DNA of 64,000 nt. Source: Trogon surrucura (lineage: Eukaryota; Chordata; Aves; Trogoniformes; Trogonidae). The first letter of the stretch is position 1. Every line of letters starts with the position of its first letter. Under the pieces are notes generated by a model. That model was not told the DNA's origin and did not search any database. It saw only the letters and a list, made by a program, of their open reading frames with translations. The stretch is from the NCBI GenBank assembly GCA_020746105.1, contig JAJGST010000073.1:296242-360241 (forward strand), given 5' to 3'. A program made the translations under genes and the position numbers. Positions 21,570 to 32,959 of this stretch are shown piece after piece.

Positions 21570-23065
21570 CACAGAATCACAGTGTCAGAGGTTGGAAGGG
21601 ACCTCCAAGATCATCCAGTCCAACCCCCCTGCCAGAGCAGGATCACCTACAGCAGATCACACAGGAACGCGTCCAGGCGGGTTTTGAATGTCTCCGGAGA
21701 AGGAGACTCCACACCCTCCCTGGGCAGCCTGGGCCAGGGCTCTGGCACCCTCACTGTGAAAAAGTTTTTCCTCATATTTTTATGGAACCTCCTGTGTTCC
21801 AGCTTGCACCCATTGCCCCTTGTCCTGTCAATGGACGCTGCTGAAAAGAGCCTGGCTCCGTCCTCCTGACACTTCCCCCTGACATATTTATAAACATTCA
21901 TGAGGTCACCCCTCAGCCTCCTCTTCTCCAAGCTAAAGAGACCCAGCTCCTTCAGCCTTTCCTCACCAGGGAGATGTTACACTCCCTCCATCATCCCTGG
22001 GGCTGCGCTGGACTCCCTCCAGCAGTTCCCTGTCCCTCTGGAGCTGAGGAGCCCAGAACTGGACACAAGATTCCAGATGTGGCCTCACCAGGGCAGAGCA
22101 GAGGGGCAGGAGGACCTCTCTCCACCTACTGGCTACTCCCCTTCTAACACACCCCAGGATGCCATTGGCCTTCTTGCCCACGAGGGCACACTGCTGGCTC
22201 ATGGCCATCCTGCTGCCCACCAGCACCCCCAGGTCCCTTTCCCCTGCGCTGCTCTCCAGCAGGGCAGTCCCCAGCCTGTGCTGGCACTTGGGGTTGTTCT
22301 CTCCCAAGTGCAAAACTCTACACTTGCCCTTGTTGAACTTCATCAGGTTTCTCCCCGCCCAGCCCTCCAGCCTGTCCAGGTCTCTCTGAATGGCAGCACA
22401 GCCTGCTGGGGTGTCAACCACTCCTCCCAGCTTTGTGTTGTCAGCAAACTTGCTGTGGGTGCGCTGTGTCCCCTCATCCAAGTCACTGATGAATATATTG
22501 AACAGCGCCGGTCCCAGCACTGACCCCTGAGGGACCCCACTAGACACAGGCATCCAGCCAGACTCCGCCCCAGTGACCACAACTCTCTGGCTCCTTCCCT
22601 TCAACCAGTTCCCAACCCACCTCACTGCTCGGTCATCCAGACCACACTGCCTCAGTTTCCCTGTGAGGATGCTGTGGGAGACGGTGTCAAAGGCCTTGCT
22701 GATGTCCAGACAGACCACACCCACTGCACGGCCACCATCCATCCACCTGGTTGTGTCCTCATAACAGGCTCTCAGGTTGGTCAGACATGACTTCCCCTTG
22801 GCAAAGCCCTGCTGACTGCTCCTCACGACCTTCTTATCCTTGACATGCCCAGAGACAGCGCCAAGGATAAGATGTTCCATCACCTTTCCAGGGATGGAGG
22901 TGAGGTTGACCGGTCTGGAGTTACCCAGGTCATCCTTCCTGCCCTTCTTACAGACTGCAGTGACATTCGCTGTCCTCCAGTCCTCAGGCACCTCCCCTGT
23001 TCCCCACGACTGACCAAAGATGATGGAGAGTGGCCTCGCAACGACTTCTGCCAGTTCCTTCCTGA
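21570..23065 (-). mobile_element. CR1 LINE, 5'-truncated, with reverse transcriptase fragment
   Basis: The low-coordinate end has the standard CR1 3' end (acagaatcacagtgtcagag, then the ggttggaagggacctccaag block). An open frame of 343 codons (22991-21963) encodes the CR1 reverse transcriptase: a GKVMEHLIL block, [21 protein letters not shown] and the catalytic box, here FADN instead of FADD, so one catalytic aspartate is lost. Homology extends upstream to about 23,065 ([14 protein letters not shown], then [13 protein letters not shown]). No endonuclease domain or ORF1 remains. An immobile relic. Confidence 0.92.
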
Positions 23066-25426
23066 ATTATTGCTGTGTCTGCAATGCTCAGCTATAGGTG
23101 TGTTTTTCTGTATCACTGCCAACAGCCCCCTGGGGCACGGCTCGGCTGAGCGCGTCCCGCAGCCCCTCGGGGACAGGTCACCAGAGGAGGTGGAATCGGT
23201 GACCGTCGCTGCAAAGGGCTGAGATTTGGCAGATCCGACCGCAGCGAGGTGCCCGGGCACTGCTGGAAAGAGCGAATGGCAAACAGCGGCAATTCAGGCT
23301 AAAACAAACACCAACAAAACAAGCCAACAAAATAACTCAGGCTCAGCACAGCTGGGTACAGGACAAAGCCAGCCCCGCTCCTGCCGTGTTTGCTTGTGCT
23401 TGTCACATCCTGGAAATCCCTGAGCAAGTGTCTGCCTCGGAGATTTTATAACCTGCCGAGCCACCCAAGCCGTGGCTGTCACCACGCGTGCTGCCAGGCC
23501 ACACGGGAACTCGAGCTCCTTCTGCAGCCTTCACCCAAAGGTGGCATTTTTAAGAGCCCATCGTTCAAACCAGACCAGAAAACACGGGCACAGACCACTC
23601 GTGTCCCCGTTCCTCACAGAGAACGGTGTGAGCTGACACGTGTCAGACAACTGACACTGAAATCACACTTGAGCAGAGGAGGCTCAACACCCGTGGGGAA
23701 ACGTTCCATCCCATTTTGTCAAGAGACGGACAAATCCTGACTCGAACAGCAGCAAGATGGAAAAAAAAAAGCACATAACCTCCCTCAGCAAGGAAGTTCA
23801 GCACCTGCCATTCCATCGCTACCTGCTCCAAAACATGGGAAACAACTTTAAAGAAACAGCGTCTGTGAATCAAAGCTGCTGCTGCCAACAGTTCCTTCAT
23901 CTCTGCCGCTGGCAGCGCCCGGCTTTGGCTGCCCTGAGCCGCAGGGACACCGAGCGCCGTGCCAGCCAGCTTTCCTCGGGGCCAGCTCTCGGTGTCCCGT
24001 GGCTGCGAGCAGCAGCAGCAGCAGAGGTGAGGAAAGGAGCTGGGCTGGGCTGGCTGCCCCAAAAGGCTGCAGAGCAAAGCCAGGAAGGTCAGAGCAAGCA
24101 AGACAAAATCCAACTAACTTGAGAATGTTTGTTTTACTTCACCCACTACTTTGAATGAGAACTGCTGCAGGCAACGCATGAAAGACAGAGATTCTGCCCA
24201 AACCCACGTTCTGGTGATTTATTCATCAAGTGGTTCCATTGCACCTGACAGACTCAGCAGCCAAAAGGGAAGTTCCATTATTTTAGTGAAAATTAAACAT
24301 TTCTTTCTGTTCAGTGGAGCCGAACACTGTGTCTGATCGTTGTTAGTGCCAGGAAAAACTCATCCGTGAAAACTGATCCAAAATTAGAGACCAACAGACA
24401 CCAAAGCTGTTCAAAGAAGCAGCTTCTCAGGCGCTGCCTCGCAACTGCAGGATTTGGGTTTATGCTGAAGCTTTTCCCCATTTTAAGCTCAAAGCTGCTC
24501 TTACCTGTGGTGAAGAGAGGCTTTGTTATTACTGGACAGAGTTATTGGTGTTGAAAAACAGCAAGAATGTCACTTAGTTGTAGTCGCACTGATCTCACTG
24601 GGCATCAGGAGGTTCTGTTCAATGCTAAAAATTTCCCCTGTTACACACAGACAGCACTGTGCGAGTCCCAGGTGAACAGGAAAAAAATAAGCAAATCAGA
24701 GAAAGCCCCTTAGAAATGCACAGGTAGGAAAAAAAATATCTAGAGATACTTCACTTGGAATTGTCTTTTCTTGAAGAATGCCTTTAAAAACCAGAAGAAC
24801 AACCCAGAACAATCTCAAGACCCAAGGACCTTGGTCATCCCATTTCTGCCCTCAGACCCCGGCTTCATCATTCCAGGTCAAATTTGCAGTTTCTACCCCA
24901 ACACGTGGTTTTTCACATCCCATCACCACAATGAACATTTATAAAGTGCTCTGAGACAGCGCTACGGAAATACCAACAGTTCAGAGAAGGGCAGAACGTG
25001 GATGATCAGCACCCAGCTCATTGCTCTGCTTGTTGGTTTGTTGGGTTATCAGAAGCTGTTGCCCGAGGGCTGTTCACTGCTCAGTAGCAAACTCCTGCCA
25101 CCTTCCCAGCTGACAGGAACTCTTCTCCAGTCGGCAGCTTCACAAAAGCAGCCCTGTATGAATCCATAAAGCTTGCCCAGATTAAACAAGTTAATTTTAC
25201 CATGACAACTGCACTTTAGAAACAGGCATCAATCCCTACAGACTCTCCCCAGACACCTCCTCAGTTTATCAAAGCGCCAAGAAAGGCGACAATTATTCAC
25301 CGTCCTACAGCCACCAGGATTGCAAAGGTTTGGTTTAGGTGCCTGGAGACAGGACGCAAACACCCAGTTTTCAGGTCAGGGAAAAGGTGCATTTGAAAAA
25401 AAAAAAATCAAATAAAGGAGCAGGCT
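23066..25426. other. Intergenic, no gene recognised
   Basis: About 2.4 kb without a recognisable exon, RNA gene or mobile element. A (GCA)n-like run near 24008-24026 gives a short polycysteine/polyalanine frame of no significance. Confidence 0.4.
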
Positions 25427-28400
25427 TCAGAGCTTGGCTTGCATCGGCCTCAGGTGTTTGTGGAAAGACTCAGGAACCTGTAAGAGGACAGGACAGTGGT
25501 TACAACAGGCCAGGGCTGAGCTTTAAAACAGTTTTAGTTCTTTACATCCCACACCATGATTTTATACCACAGACATTTGGATCAGAAGCACTTTGGGGAT
25601 TTAAGAATAAGCCAGCTAAGTCTTGTATCTGAGTGTGTGCACGACAGAAAGAACGAGACTACAAGCCCAAACAAACAGCTTCCCCGCTGCCTTTCTTGTA
25701 AGAAAAAAGAAAGCGAGAAATCTCACATCCATACAGAGAGTCCTTTGGCATTTTAATTTTAACTCAAAGAAAACTGGCAGAGAACTCCTCAGGGGACAGT
25801 AAGGAAGCTCCTCAGCCTCCTCAGGAGCACAAAACCATTGGGCAAGTTCTGGTGTGACGTAACTCCAACCCCAGTCTCGGGAAGCCCATCGCAGACGATC
25901 TGCCCCAGCCCAACAAAGGCAGGAAAGGCCACGGAAACAGGATTCAGAGCTCTGCTCTGGCTGCTGGAGGAGGGACACTGACTCCTCACAGCTCAGTTTC
26001 TGTCCACGGAAAGCAGATATGCAACACCTGACACTTCAGGACTACACCAGAGCCATTTCTTTTCTTCTCCAAGCATTGCTGCTGCCTGAAGGCACTGAAA
26101 GATCTGCCAGCAGGAGGGAAGGCTTTCCCAGCTGCTGTCACTGAGCGGAATGAACAGCAAGGGATAACGCCTTCTTCATTGGATGAGATTGTCCAACAGT
26201 TTCTCTGGGGAGAGAATGATTTCCTGCCCTCGCTTGAGGAGCTCAAAAGCATCCTACAGGGCTGCACGTGAGACACACATGGGAGAGGAACTGAAGAAAG
26301 TCCACGGAAAGCAGGGAAGGAGGTCACTAGTTTTGGTCCCCTGCCACCACAGCCCCTTCATCAAGGACGTGCTGACATCACTGGGTGGGAATTAAAAGAC
26401 CCTCAACTGAGTTATGTCTCTGGACACACGTGACCTCAAGATGAAGCAATAAAGCTCCTTTACCTGTGTTTTGCTCAGTGGGGATTTCTTTGCCCACTCA
26501 AACACGTTCTTGCAGGCGCTGCCATCGCACCGGCCAAGCACGGATCCCAGATGAACGTCGTGGAAGCCAAAGGAGTCTCCCAGCGCCACCGCAGTGGGAC
26601 GAATTCCAGCCAAGAGCTTTCACACGCTGGCTCACTCGAGTTATCCGGGCATGGGTCAGAATACCCGCCTTGGGAGAGAAAAACAAAACAACACCAGAGA
26701 TCCCCAGAAAAGCAGGCGAGTTCCAAGAACCCTCCCTGCCCCTGCGGCAGCCCGGCAGGCGGCCTCGCTACTGATCTCTGGTGGGACACTCACTGCGCGG
26801 TGCCCGGGTGGGAACTTCAGCAGCAAGTTTTCTGGAGGAGCGTGCACATGTGCACACGGAATTCTTCCTTGTTTCGGGGGATTTTTCGGTGAGCAGCAGG
26901 AGGAAAATGGGAAGGAAAAAACACCCCACATCTGCCTGAAGGCAAAATAAAACACTGCTGCACAAATACAGTGTCACACTGAAGGAATGAGAAAAACTAC
27001 AAAACCCAGGAGGTGTCAGCTGGGCAATCGGTCCCTGCTCAGGTGGCAGGTGGAGTCTTCCGACTGCAAATCACCCCGTGCTGTGTCCTGACGTGATTTA
27101 TGTCCTGCCTGAGAAGTGACCAGACAGCAGAGGCTGTTTTCTCTGGAAGAAAAATCCCTCCCAGTGATTTGAATGTTGACCAGCAGCAACACCTGGAGCT
27201 GCTGCATCTCTAGCAGGACCCAGAACACTGGGCTGAAGAAGCTCATGGCAGGAGCACCAGAGAAGCCACAGATCTGTCTTCACAAACGCTTATTCCTGAG
27301 CTTTCTGGAGGTATCTCCAGCACCTCTTGGTCAGCGGCTTCACTTCCCTGGGCCTCGGTCTCTCAGGGCGAGCAGCGTCAGCAAACTTCCCTTCCAGGCA
27401 GGCTGCCAAGGGAGAGAGGAGTTTAGGGATCAACAAAAGCTGGGAGCCAGGGAATTGCTTCTACCACCCCGTGACACAGCTCCTGCTGCGTCACTGCCCC
27501 ACCTCTCAACTGCCAGAGATTTCGGGAGGTCACGGATGTACCATGTCCCTACTCAGCAGGTGTCACACATCCTTGCTGGCTGTGCACCCAAAGGAAACAG
27601 GAGCTAACCAAAAGCAGCACCAAACAACCCACTTCAGAGATTTTTTTTTAACAACTTGCTACTCACCTGGATTTGTGAGCAAGAGAGTCCAAAGGGAGCC
27701 TTTCTCTGCCTTGCCTGGCACTGCAGGGGGGAACTGGAAGCCTAAAAGAGCAAGATAAAGCCAGTGTAAATCACTTAAACAAGGGGTTCCATTATGGCCA
27801 GATCAGGATTTCCAAGGCAAAGAACATGAACTTGTCATGGGCCTGGCCAGGACGCAACACAGACCAGGCACGGCCACGCCACCGAGCACCCCAGCTCCAC
27901 CTCAAGCGCCCCCAGAGCGGTGACAAACACCAGGACACCGGCAGACAACGATCCTGGTGCAAAGCTCTGTCCTACTTTGCTCAGCACAGAGGAAACGCCC
28001 TTCTAAAAGACACCCTCCAGAAGGAGTAATGCCCGTGGGCAGCATCTGACACAAGCACACGGGGCTTCCTGCGGCACCCAGGCTGTTGCCAGCTCCCCTC
28101 ACGCACCTCTGATGGAGTCACCGTGTGCCCACAGCAGACTGGCACGAGGTGCTCGTCCTCTTGACCGTGCTCCACCCTCAGGGTAACCCAGGGGGTGAAC
28201 GTGGCCCCCTCGAACAAGTCACGGAACATCCCTCTGCCACACGCTGCTCGTGGAACGGGCCGCTGGTCTCCTCCCACTCAGCTCTGGCCTCGGCGAGGGG
28301 ATCAGCACTGCAAGGAGAGGGAGAAGCTGCAGGAGGCAGCTGGAGGCCCAGAGCAGCCAGGGCAGGGAGGGCGGTGGTGGGGCACTGACCTGTCCGGAGC

Positions 28401-28510
28401 CGGGCTGCTCCTTCCCTCTGGGCATTCTGGCCGCTCTCCCTCAGCATCTTTCTCCCTTCCTTGACCTCTTTTGCCCATGACGGCTTAACATGCTCAGGCT
28501 GATGTCAGTC
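25427..28510 (-). pseudogene. ACOX1-like (peroxisomal acyl-CoA oxidase) 3' gene fragment, decayed
   Basis: Acyl-CoA oxidase 1 carries out the first, FAD-dependent step of peroxisomal beta-oxidation. Here only C-terminal exons are recognisable. The terminal exon 25427-25477 is intact, encodes VPESFHKHLRPMQAKL and ends in AKL, a type-1 peroxisomal targeting signal. The penultimate exon 26464-26668 has good splice sites and [17 protein letters not shown] followed by [20 protein letters not shown], but a net 2-nt loss between these blocks shifts the frame. A further exon, about 27193-27402, aligns weakly (VKPLTKRCWRYLQKAQE, then LWLLW) and contains an in-frame stop. An exon-like piece at 28390 to about 28500 (ESGQNAQRE) may belong upstream. 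The FAD-binding and catalytic exons are absent, with no room for them before the CpG island. Confidence 0.72.
27667..27741 (-). other. Exon-like 75-bp segment of unknown origin
   Basis: On the minus strand it is bounded by a strong acceptor (gctcttttag) and a strong donor (CAG then gtgagt). It is open in more than one frame and is a whole number of codons. It falls where an ACOX1 internal exon would be expected, but neither frame aligns convincingly with acyl-CoA oxidase. Confidence 0.25.
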
Positions 28511-28999
28511 TTGGGCTCTTCAGAGAGGGGTGAAAACATACGCACACGAAGGAAGTGAACACCCACAATACTGAAACACAACCCCCCCCCAGAAAAATAT
28601 TACAGTACATGAAAGAGACTCAAACTTCAAGATACCAGAGACTCGATCCTACCACCTCTGCCTCCCCTCCACGCTTCTGCTCCCTTCTCCTTCCCCACTC
28701 CTCCCACTCCCAGACCCACAGCTCTGCCGGCTGGTGAGCAGCTCTGGTCTCTGCAGCAGCTCAGCACAGCAGCCACACTCTATTATTGGAGGCAGGTCCA
28801 AAGCTCTGGCTCCTGCTCTGCTCTCTCTGGCACTACTGGGGTTCCAAGGAATCCCTCCCTTACCCGGCTCCACATCTTTCGGCAGATCCCGGCCAGCTCC
28901 CTCCTTCCACAAAACTGCCGTCCCTCTCCCCTGCAGACACCTGCGCTCTGCAAACTCCTGCACTGGGCAAGGGCCACCCTCAGCCCAAAGCGCCTCGTC

Positions 29000-29775
29000 A
29001 GGCCCTCACAGGACGGGCTTGGGGGCAAACCCACGGCCCCAGCAGCAGCTCCCGGCCCTCCAGCAGCTCCTGCCACGAGGCCCCGGCCGGGGGGGCTGCG
29101 CTGCCGGTCCCTCCGCCACCAGCGGGGCTGCCCGCGCTCCTCCTCCGCCAGCCTGAGGCAGCGACCCAAGCGGCGGCACTTCTGCAGCACTGCCCGGCTG
29201 CTGACGCCAGCATCCCGGTCGGGCAGCGGCCCCAGCGGGGCTGCCCGCTTGAGGAGCGCGGCCGAGAGCGGAGAGAGCTCCCGGTGCCCCCCAGAGAGCG
29301 AGGGACGAGGCCGGGAGAGCCCGAGGAGAGAGGGCGAGAGGCCCCGGGCCGGCGCCGCCGGGCTGGGGGGAGCCCGGGCGCCCAAGAGCTCCGCGCCCGC
29401 CGCTCCCCGCTCCAAGCGGCTCCCACCGCCCGCTCGTGGGGAACGGCGGCTGCCCGGCCCGCGTCTCCCCGGCCGTGCCCAAGGGCCGCCGCGCTCAGCG
29501 AGGGCTCCGCCATGGTGCGCACCGCGCCCGGCGGCAGGGAGGGAGGAAGGAAGGGAGGGAGGAAGGGCCCCGTTGCCATGGCGACGGCGGCTGCGCCGCG
29601 CAGGGCCACTCCTGGAAGGCCCCCGCTGCCCTGGCAACCGGGCTGCCCGGCGCGGTGCCTGAGAGAAACTCCCGGATCCGCGAGACACAGGCGCTGCCCC
29701 CTCCCTCTCTCCGCCCTTCCCGGGGCGGATCCCGCGGGAGGGAGCCCGGTGGACCCGGTGGGCGAGTAAAGGCAT
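29000..29775. promoter_or_regulatory. CpG island with two RFX X-box-like sites and a YY1-like site
   Basis: Dense CpG over about 800 bp. Two sites resemble the RFX X-box (GTNRCC-N2-RGYAAC), each with one mismatch: gttgccatggcgac at 29572-29585 and, on the minus strand, gttgccagggcagc at 29639-29626. A CCATGGCGGAG YY1-type site on minus overlaps a possible start codon at 29513-29511. X-boxes drive ciliary and MHC class II genes, so this may be a ciliary-type promoter. No first exon can be proven. Long open frames here reflect GC content. Confidence 0.45.
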
Positions 29776-30100
29776 AAAACCATAGAACCATCGAACCCCA
29801 GAGTCAGAGCATACCGGGGGTTGGAAGGGGTGGCCGGAGCTTGCCCAGCCCCAGCCCTGCCCGAGCAGGGTCCCCCCGGGCAGCCCCGCAGGAACGGTCC
29901 GGGCGGGCTGGAAAGTCTCCCGAGCAGGAGCCTCCGCACCCGCCCTGGGCAGCCTGGGCCGGGGCTCTGGCACCCGCACAGCGAAGCTTCGCACCCTCCT
30001 CTGGAGGTGGAGCTGCCCGTGCTCCAGCTGATCCCCGTCACTCCTCGTCCTGTCGCTGGGCACCCCCGAAAGGAGACCGGCCCCTTCCTCCTGACACGGA
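29776..30100 (-). mobile_element. CR1 LINE 3' end fragment, unusually GC-rich
   Basis: Starts with the CR1 3' tail (accatagaaccatcgaaccc) and continues with ggttggaagggg, then the gcaggaacggtccgggcggg and gcagcctgggccggggctct blocks, matching the fragments at 21570 and 53030. It adjoins the CpG island and has kept many CpG dinucleotides that other CR1 copies in this window have lost. Confidence 0.85.
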
Positions 30101-30153
30101 GAGAATGAGACGGTCGCGTGTCGTTACCAACAGCGACAAAGCCAGAGGGGGAG

Positions 30154-30731
30154 TGTGGGGGTTTTGTCCTTGTGAGCGATGGAACAAAGAGCAGAGCGTC
30201 CTTCAGGAACGAGGGGTCCCGGGACGCAGCCTGCAGGAGAAGATAACGAGAGCCCTGGACCGCCAGGGCTGTTCATTGAGTCAGCAGCGAGGATGCTCTG
30301 AACCTCTGAGCTGTGAGAAAGAGCGCGCAGGCTCCAGAGGCCGATGACATTGACTGCTCTGCCCTGGGCGGCGTAAAGTTGGGAGTTAGTGACACACGGG
30401 ATGTGTGTTGTGAAGGGGGCACATGTGAAGGGGGAACACGGAACAGGCGGGTCGGGGAGCCAGAGCCTGCCGAGTGCCTCAGGCAGTGGGGAGAGGGAGA
30501 AGGTTTCATGCGGCCGGGAAATTGGGATAAAAGGAGGAAATGGGGATAAAAGGAGGAAATGGGGATAAAAGGAGGAAATGGGGATAAAAGGGGGCTGCGT
30601 CCTCCGGCAGTTTTAGAGACCTCCCTGGGACTCGGCAGCCCCAGTGAACTCTCCCCTTATTCGAATAAAGTTCAGACTCCTCTGTGTCCTTTGTGAACAC
30701 TGACTCTGGCAACGGGATTTTCCGTACAACA
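30154..30731 (+). repeat. LTR-like element with four tandem TATA-like repeats
   Basis: 578 bp from TGTGGGGG to TACAACA. A 19-bp unit (aggaggaaatggggataaa) is repeated about four times at 30525-30590, giving four GATAAAA boxes. An AATAAA lies about 80 bp downstream at 30664-30669, followed by a short T/G-rich stretch and the CA end. This is the layout of a retroviral LTR (U3, TATA, poly-A signal). I see no target-site duplication and no internal region, so it would be a solo LTR. Confidence 0.5.
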
Positions 30732-32577
30732 CCCAAGCTTCAGATATTTCTGCACATTTCTAAGACCCCCTCTACCCTCCTCCCTCTCTCTCCCGCTGCC
30801 CTTGGGGCCAGGCTCTGGGCAGAGGGGATGTCCTGGCAGCAGAGCCGGGCACCGCGTGTGTGCCCCACGGGGAGGCGCGGCAAGAGAAGCCGCTGCCATG
30901 GGTGCCAGCTCGGGGCAGGCTGCCCTGTCCCTGGGGCAGCAGGAGCTGCGCCACCAGCCCCGGGACCAGTTCCCTCGGCCCGTCCTGGGCAGCGAGTGCG
31001 GCAGCGGAGGCTGCAGACAGCCCGGGCTGGGGATTCTCTGGCCGCAGGGACATTCTCACCGGCCTCCGCTTCCCGCTGCAGCACCAGTCCCAGCACGGCT
31101 GCTCTGCTGGGCCGAGCCGGGCTGAAGGCAGGGATGCGGCGAGGCTGCGGGATGCTGGGGCTGGGAAATGTCCCGGAGAGGGATTTTACGCAAGTGAAAA
31201 GCTCACGTCGGTGAGTGTGCAGACGGATGCACAGGGCAGGGCCCTTGTTCAGCCACCAGGCCTCCTGAGAGACACGGGAAGGGCCAGACGAGCAAGGTCC
31301 TGTCCGTGCCCGTTTTTCCTGCACACCCAGCCCCAGAGAGAGAGGGGACATGAAGACCTGGAACTGTCCGTGGAAAAAGGGAAGCAGAACAACGTCCCTC
31401 TCTCGCAGCCCTGCCTTGCTGTGGGAAGGAACGAAGAAAAGCTCAGGCAGAGAGACCGGTCAAACATCACAGCGCGGCGGGTTCAATGCCACACGCTGTC
31501 GGGCTCGGGGACATCTGCCCAGGCTGGTGCTGCTGCTGGTCGTGCTGCTCGTGTGCCTCTGCCCGGGGGCTGCTGCCAAGACTCTCCAGATTCTCAGGGA
31601 GAGTGAGAATTCATTTATTCTTCACATCCCAGCCGTGCTTTGTGGTTGTTCCCAAGTCCTGCTGCGCCGCTGCAGGCTGGGCCGGGCCGGAGCTGCTCTC
31701 CTCGGCCACGGGCCCTCTGGCAGCTCTCGCCCCTTGGGGATTCCATGTCACCGTTTTGGAGGGGCCCACGGGCGATCTGGGGAGCTGGTTGCAGTGACGG
31801 AGTTCGAAGCAGATAGCCAGCATCAATCCCTCGTTGCCGGGACGGGGGTTTGCTGCCAGCGGGGCGGCGCTGCAAGGAGATTTTTTTATTAGAATGAGAA
31901 GGAAAACGCGTTAGCCCTGTAACTACCCCGGGGACGGCAAGGAAGCCTGGCCAGGATGGGCCAAGGCAGCGGCCAAGGTTGTGCAGCCCCTGAGGCCGGG
32001 GCAGATGCAGACCCTGCAGAACTGGTGCCAGCCTGGTTAAAATCAGCCCCAGTTCCCATCCCTGGTGGGTTTCGTTCATTCTCTCAAAGCTGGAGGCATC
32101 CGGGCATGTGCTGGAAACAACCCCAGCCTGGGCCCTGGCCAAGAGGGACCAGAGTCCAGCCTCCCCATGGGAATAACAAATCACAAAGAAAGAGAAAGGA
32201 AAACCAAAACTGTCCTCTGCAAGGAGCCCAAGAATTGCATTTCAGGGCAGGGCAGCACCAGGACTGCTTCCACAACCCCCGGCTCCGCACCCAGCGCTTC
32301 TACCGCTGCGGAATTCAAGCTTCTTTTCCAAAGAGGGGAGAGATGCGGGCTCTCCCCCAGCGGGACCTTGGCTCCCTGGGGAGGGACACATCGCAGCAGC
32401 GAGCACAGCCCCACCTCTGAGCCAGGCACAGGAAGGCAGCGCATGGCCAGCCTGCAGGAAGAGCAGCAAGAAAACCCAGGCTTTGCACCTTCCCCTTCCT
32501 CCAAGCAGGATTTTGGAGGTGCTAAAGCAGCCTCCTCCTGCCCCAACAGTCAAACCCTGGCCGGCAAAAACAATCTG
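30732..32577. other. Intergenic to 3' of the SLC4A8-like gene, nothing firmly recognised
   Basis: GC-moderate unique DNA. Any 3' untranslated region or terminal coding exon of the SLC4A8-like gene should lie here or just to the right. One strong acceptor on minus (tgctgctcttcctgcag, exon side from 32451 downward) is phase-compatible, but its short peptide is not family-like. Confidence 0.35.
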
Positions 32578-32765
32578 TGAGGGTGGTGAGAGTGGAAGAG
32601 GTTGCCCAGAGAGGCTGCGGATGCCCCATCCTTGGAAGCGTCCAAGGCCAGGCAGGACGAAGCTCTGAGCAACCTGGTGTGGTGGAAGGTGTTCCTGCCC
32701 CCAGGAACTCAACAGTCTTTAAGGTCCCTTCCAACCCAAACCATTCCACGATTCTGTGGGGCACA
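32578..32765 (+). mobile_element. CR1 LINE 3' end fragment
   Basis: Has the CR1 block gaggttgcccagagaggctg, then tggaagcgtccaaggccagg, and ends with aaccattccacgattctgtg, the degenerate CR1 tail. It lies just beyond the last recognised SLC4A8-like coding exon in the opposite orientation. Confidence 0.85.
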
Positions 32766-32959
32766 GGGCACCGGCCGCAGACGCCGAGAGCCGGGAGCAC
32801 GTGCTGAGCCCACAGCAGCCCTGCGTGGAAATTTGATTTCCCCACCCGACTGACTACAGGTTTCTACGGGATGCTCGATAAAGGTGCAAGGAGAGAAAAC
32901 TGTGCCCAACATCTTCAGATGAATCTTGCTGGGAGTCCTGGAGCTTGGCGGGGATTTAC

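Noticed and set aside
23643-24113. A minus-strand 156-codon frame with polycysteine
   Set aside because: Generated by a GCA/CAG-rich run, with no start context, splice sites or family.
26464-26668. A functional ACOX1 gene
   Set aside because: A net 2-nt loss breaks the penultimate exon, a further exon has an in-frame stop, and the FAD-binding and catalytic exons are absent from the available space.
28783-30063. A 426-codon minus-strand frame
   Set aside because: It runs through a CR1 3' end and a CpG island, and parts of its translation are antisense or sense CR1. Not a gene.
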